Source: Caryophanales bacterium UBA7642
GTDB lineage: Bacteria; Bacillota_I; Bacilli_A; RFN20; CAG-288
Direction of reading: 5' to 3'
NCBI GenBank assembly: GCA_002483745.1
Contig: DLIM01000019.1
Location: forward strand, 88,102-123,611
Length of the DNA: 35,510 nucleotides
Below, one piece after another: positions 33,092-35,510 of the stretch (positions are counted from its first letter, which is position 1; each line of letters starts with the position of its first letter). A program made the translations under genes and the position numbers. The notes beneath the pieces are model-generated. The model did no database searches. It was not told the DNA's origin and was given only the letters and a program-made list of their open reading frames with translations.

Positions 33092-34392
33092 TTAATTGGT
33101 CAGCAACTGGCTATAACTTTGTCCGCTTTGTTATTCCTTTCTTTGTAGCGGCAATTATGTTTATGCTTAAGACTGAAAAGAGAGATCATTTTGTTTTGCG
33201 CTTAATCTCAGGATTAATTGGCTTTGCTGGATTAGGAATTCTAGTTTGCGGGTTTTCAGAATACTTAAAAATAGGTTCTTGGTTTTATATTCATTTCTTC
33301 CTGGTTATGGTTATTGGCTCCTTATTTATTTGGTTTACAAACAAAATCTCTATCAAGGAGTCTTTGTTCTTTATCGTGGCAGCTTACAATATCCAAAATT
33401 TAACCGATAACTTTAATTGTCTTATCTTCTTCCAAGCCGGAAAGCCCTCTTCAATGGTATTTAATTGGCTGATATTCTTGCTTCCTTATTTAGTTACTTA
33501 TCCTTGCTATTACTTTTTCTTTGTTAGAAAGATTAACTCAAAGTGTTCTGATATCATGGACAACTGGAAGTTTGTGGCCATTTTTTCAATTGTAGTAGGA
33601 TTAGTCTATTTGCTTAGTATGTATGCTACTTTGATTTCACCTTTAATCTTTGGGACTTCCGATGATAATATTTCTTTGAGAATGTATGCTATCATTGCTT
33701 GCGGTCTGTCGCTATTACTGCAGTTTAATGTCTTTAATAACACTTCCCTAGAAGTTGAAAAGAAGAGTCTTGAACAAGTCATAGAGACCGAGAACGACAA
33801 CAACTTAAGAAATCAGAAGAACTATGAATTACTCAGCATGAAGATTCATGACCTCCGTCATCAGATACGTGTTCTTAAAACCAAAACCGATTCCGAAGAG
33901 ATTAAAGCTTCGTTGGATTCTTTAGAGAAAGATGCTCATTTCTTTAATACTTCGGTAAAGACTGGTAACAGCGCTTTGGATTCTGTTCTTTCTGATCGGT
34001 CATTATATTGCTCTCAAAATAATATTACCTTCTCTTGCATGGCTGATGGCGCTAAGCTTTCCTTTATCAGTGATGGCGATATTCTTTCTTTGTTTGGCAA
34101 TGCTATTGATAATGCAATTGATGCGGTAGAACAGGCTCCAATTGAGAAAAGAAACATTACTATCAATGTCAAATCCAGCAACAATTTTATTATTATCCGT
34201 TTTGATAATTATTGTGAAACCCTTGTCGAATTTGTCGATGGTTTACCTCAGACAACTAAGGATAAAAAAGACCTTCATGGTTATGTCACTAAGTCTATTG
34301 CTTTCATTGTCGAAAAGTATAAAGGAAAACCAGTATTTAACCAAAAAGACAACATTTTCAGCGTAAATATTGCTATTCCTATTCCTGAATAA
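33088..34392 (+). CDS. AgrC-like sensor histidine kinase (HPK10 / GHKL)
   Basis: This 434-residue kinase has six or seven N-terminal membrane helices (residues 8 to about 215), a coiled-coil linker, the phosphoacceptor region HDLRHQI (H254), the N-box GNAIDNAIDAV and a C-terminal G-box region at LHGYVTKSI. The usual glycine after HGY in this family (HGYG or HGFG) is Val here, and it lacks a classical second glycine box, as is common in the HPK10 group. It overlaps the regulator gene by 4 nt, so it is its partner. The sensed signal is unknown; peptides are typical for AgrC, but no precursor peptide or AgrB processing gene is nearby. The flanking GH3 genes suggest a sugar or plant-glycoside signal. 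Confidence 0.9.
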   Translation: MINWSATGYNFVRFVIPFFVAAIMFMLKTEKRDHFVLRLISGLIGFAGLGILVCGFSEYLKIGSWFYIHFFLVMVIGSLFIWFTNKISIKESLFFIVAAYNIQNLTDNFNCLIFFQAGKPSSMVFNWLIFLLPYLVTYPCYYFFFVRKINSKCSDIMDNWKFVAIFSIVVGLVYLLSMYATLISPLIFGTSDDNISLRMYAIIACGLSLLLQFNVFNNTSLEVEKKSLEQVIETENDNNLRNQKNYELLSMKIHDLRHQIRVLKTKTDSEEIKASLDSLEKDAHFFNTSVKTGNSALDSVLSDRSLYCSQNNITFSCMADGAKLSFISDGDILSLFGNAIDNAIDAVEQAPIEKRNITINVKSSNNFIIIRFDNYCETLVEFVDGLPQTTKDKKDLHGYVTKSIAFIVEKYKGKPVFNQKDNIFSVNIAIPIPE

Positions 34393-34398
34393 CCCTTT

Positions 34399-34408
34399 GC
34401 AAGTTACG
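34399..34408 (+). promoter_or_regulatory. LytTR-like site upstream of the second GH3 gene
   Basis: GCAAGTTACG is an exact 10-base copy of the central repeat before the other GH3 operon (minus strand 32231-32222), in the same orientation relative to its GH3 gene. It lies 122 bp before the ATG at 34530. Confidence 0.5.
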
Positions 34409-34428
34409 GCAGGTTTAAGACCACATAG

Positions 34429-34451
34429 GGCTGAATTGCTCAGCCTTTTTT
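34429..34451 (+). terminator. Terminator of the two-component operon
   Basis: GGCTGA (34429-34434), a 5-nt loop and TCAGCC (34440-34445), followed by six T, 37 nt past the kinase stop. Confidence 0.82.
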
Positions 34452-34465
34452 GATGAATGATAAGA

Positions 34466-34479
34466 TGTTACCGCTTACA
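34466..34479 (+). promoter_or_regulatory. cre box before the second GH3 gene
   Basis: The reverse strand reads TGTAAGCGGTAACA, a full match to the CcpA cre consensus (TGNAANCGNWNNCW). A weak promoter TTACCG (34468-34473), 17 nt, TATTTT (34491-34496) would overlap it, so repression by glucose is plausible. Confidence 0.6.
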
Positions 34480-34529
34480 GGGAAACCGATTATTTTTTAA
34501 ACAGTTTCCTATAAGGAGGAAACACTTAA

Positions 34530-35510
34530 ATGGACGAAAAAGAAGAAGTTAAGACTCAATCAACCACCCAAAAGCCTAAGAAGTTAAGAATGCGTGGCGG
34601 GAAGTTTGCTGGAATTGTTTTGCCTTTATCTACCTTAGCAATTGCTTTAGCTATTGCTCTTCCTGTTTTAGGAGATAGATTCCATGTCTCTATTGATACC
34701 GCCATGGGTAAAACCATCTTAGGACAAGGTCAGTTACATGTTGTCAAAGCTGAAGGCAGTGAAGACTGGGATACTGAATACAACACTTCTAAGTATTCCA
34801 ACACTACTGATTCAAGAGCTGCCGGCGCTTCTACTACTGAAAAGCTCTGTGACGACGGTTTTGTTCTTCTAAAGAACAGCAATAAGACTTTGCCTTTAGC
34901 TACTACAACTACTATTGCTCCCTTTGGAGCCGGCTATCAGTCTCCTGTCTATGGCGGATCAGGTTCTGGAAACGTCAACACCAGCGATGACTATATTGTT
35001 ACTCCTAAAGAAGCTTTATCCAATGATTTCGCTTTAAATACTGCTATTGATGGATTGACTTCTGGTGCCACTATTGAACAGTTAACTGCGGCTGAGGGAA
35101 CTACGGCTATCAGTGATTCTTTTGGCGGAAGAAACACTATCTATTACATCAATCCTTCAGTCTATTCAGGACATGAAAGTGCCTGCAGCGGTTCTACTGC
35201 TGTAGTGATGATTTCTAGAGGCGGTCAGGAAGGTCAGGATTTAAAATCTGATGCTTATTCGGATGGAACTAAACATCAATTAGCTTTATCTGATTATGAA
35301 AGAAACACCATCAAGTTTGCTCACAACAATTGTGAGAAAGTTGTTGTCATTATCAACTCTTCCAATGTTATGGAATTAGGTGAACTCGAAGATGGCGATT
35401 TAAAGGATAGCGTTGATGCCATCCTTTGGGTTGGCGGTCCTGGTTCTACTGGTTTCCAGTCGATGGCTGATATTCTTTGCGGAAAGATCAACCCTAGCGG
35501 AAGAACTTCC
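34530..35510 (+). CDS. Membrane-anchored GH3 beta-glucosidase, permuted, cut by window end
   Basis: The frame from ATG 34530 (AAGGAGG 10 nt upstream) is open to the last base, giving 327 residues. A polar tail of about 30 residues precedes one hydrophobic helix (about 35-53), so the protein is probably anchored with the rest outside; there is no lipobox. The GH3 C-terminal sandwich domain comes first: DDGFVLLKNSNKTLPL near residues 109-124, GGSGSGNVN, then SRGGQEGQD, SDYERN, VVVIINSSNVMELG and LWVGGPGSTGFQ. This is the circularly permuted GH3 order known from some Firmicutes; the catalytic barrel should lie beyond the window. It differs from the conventional cytosolic GH3 on the other side of the two-component genes. 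Confidence 0.85.
   Translation, partial: MDEKEEVKTQSTTQKPKKLRMRGGKFAGIVLPLSTLAIALAIALPVLGDRFHVSIDTAMGKTILGQGQLHVVKAEGSEDWDTEYNTSKYSNTTDSRAAGASTTEKLCDDGFVLLKNSNKTLPLATTTTIAPFGAGYQSPVYGGSGSGNVNTSDDYIVTPKEALSNDFALNTAIDGLTSGATIEQLTAAEGTTAISDSFGGRNTIYYINPSVYSGHESACSGSTAVVMISRGGQEGQDLKSDAYSDGTKHQLALSDYERNTIKFAHNNCEKVVVIINSSNVMELGELEDGDLKDSVDAILWVGGPGSTGFQSMADILCGKINPSGRTS

Noticed and set aside
33088..34392. A complete Agr-type peptide quorum system
   Set aside because: The kinase is AgrC-like, but no AgrB-like processing protease and no short precursor peptide gene was found next to it.
1..35510. CRISPR array, tRNA or rRNA genes, insertion sequences, prophage or attachment sites
   Set aside because: Looked for on both strands by eye; no regularly spaced repeats, cloverleaf signatures, transposase motifs or phage genes were recognised.

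Overview
The window is AT-rich, densely coded DNA. It suggests a low-GC Gram-positive, gut-type bacterium of the Bacilli / Erysipelotrichales / RF39-like sphere. The reasons are a Ser/Thr-rich lipoprotein, AsnA-type asparagine synthetase, cre-like catabolite sites, many glycosidases with MFS sugar symporters, and a LytTR/AgrC-type two-component pair. UGA is used as a normal stop (PI-PLC, ACP and MBL genes end in TGA), so the code is not the Mycoplasma one. The lineage call is an inference from gene content only.

Layout. 1-2521: a large lipoprotein gene split by a frameshift, then a clear terminator. 2800-3840: a secreted PI-PLC-like phosphodiesterase. 4038-8341: a tight two-gene unit, a 12-TM membrane protein fused to an McrB-like AAA+ ATPase, then a DUF2357-like protein with two zinc sites and no visible nuclease motif; this is the best candidate for an undescribed system. 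8422-12236: a fatty-acid locus, with a flavoprotein that closely resembles polyunsaturated fatty acid isomerase divergent from an acyl ligase / ACP / acyl-ACP thioesterase operon. Both promoters carry AGCAC/GTGCT elements. 12233-16005: a broken SDR, a GDPD family phosphodiesterase, an MFS symporter and a HAD phosphatase. 16104-21645: a GH2 / MFS / GH2 operon. 21750-25416: MATE exporter, small membrane protein, AsnA and a NUDIX hydrolase. 25548-27348: an ArsR / MBL-fold / nitroreductase operon with two frameshifted members. 27491-28225: a CvpA-like membrane protein. 28394-35510: a glucosidase locus in which a GH3 / GtrA-like operon and a second, membrane-anchored GH3 (open at the window edge) flank a LytTR regulator / AgrC-like kinase pair.

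How parts fit. The two GH3 genes point away from the two-component genes. They share an exact 10-mer (GCAAGTTACG), in the same orientation relative to each GH3, within an array resembling LytTR half-sites, and each has a cre-like box. This suggests one regulon under sensor control and catabolite repression. The response regulator in this sequence, however, carries both a nonsense codon and a frameshift.

Two window-wide themes stand out. First, several genes have a good -10 element only 6-12 nt before the start codon and no Shine-Dalgarno, so leaderless transcripts look common. Second, five genes are broken by six small lesions, most in homopolymers or short tandem repeats. That may be real decay or switching, or it may be assembly error; reads are needed to tell. 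No tRNA, rRNA, CRISPR, IS or prophage was recognised.
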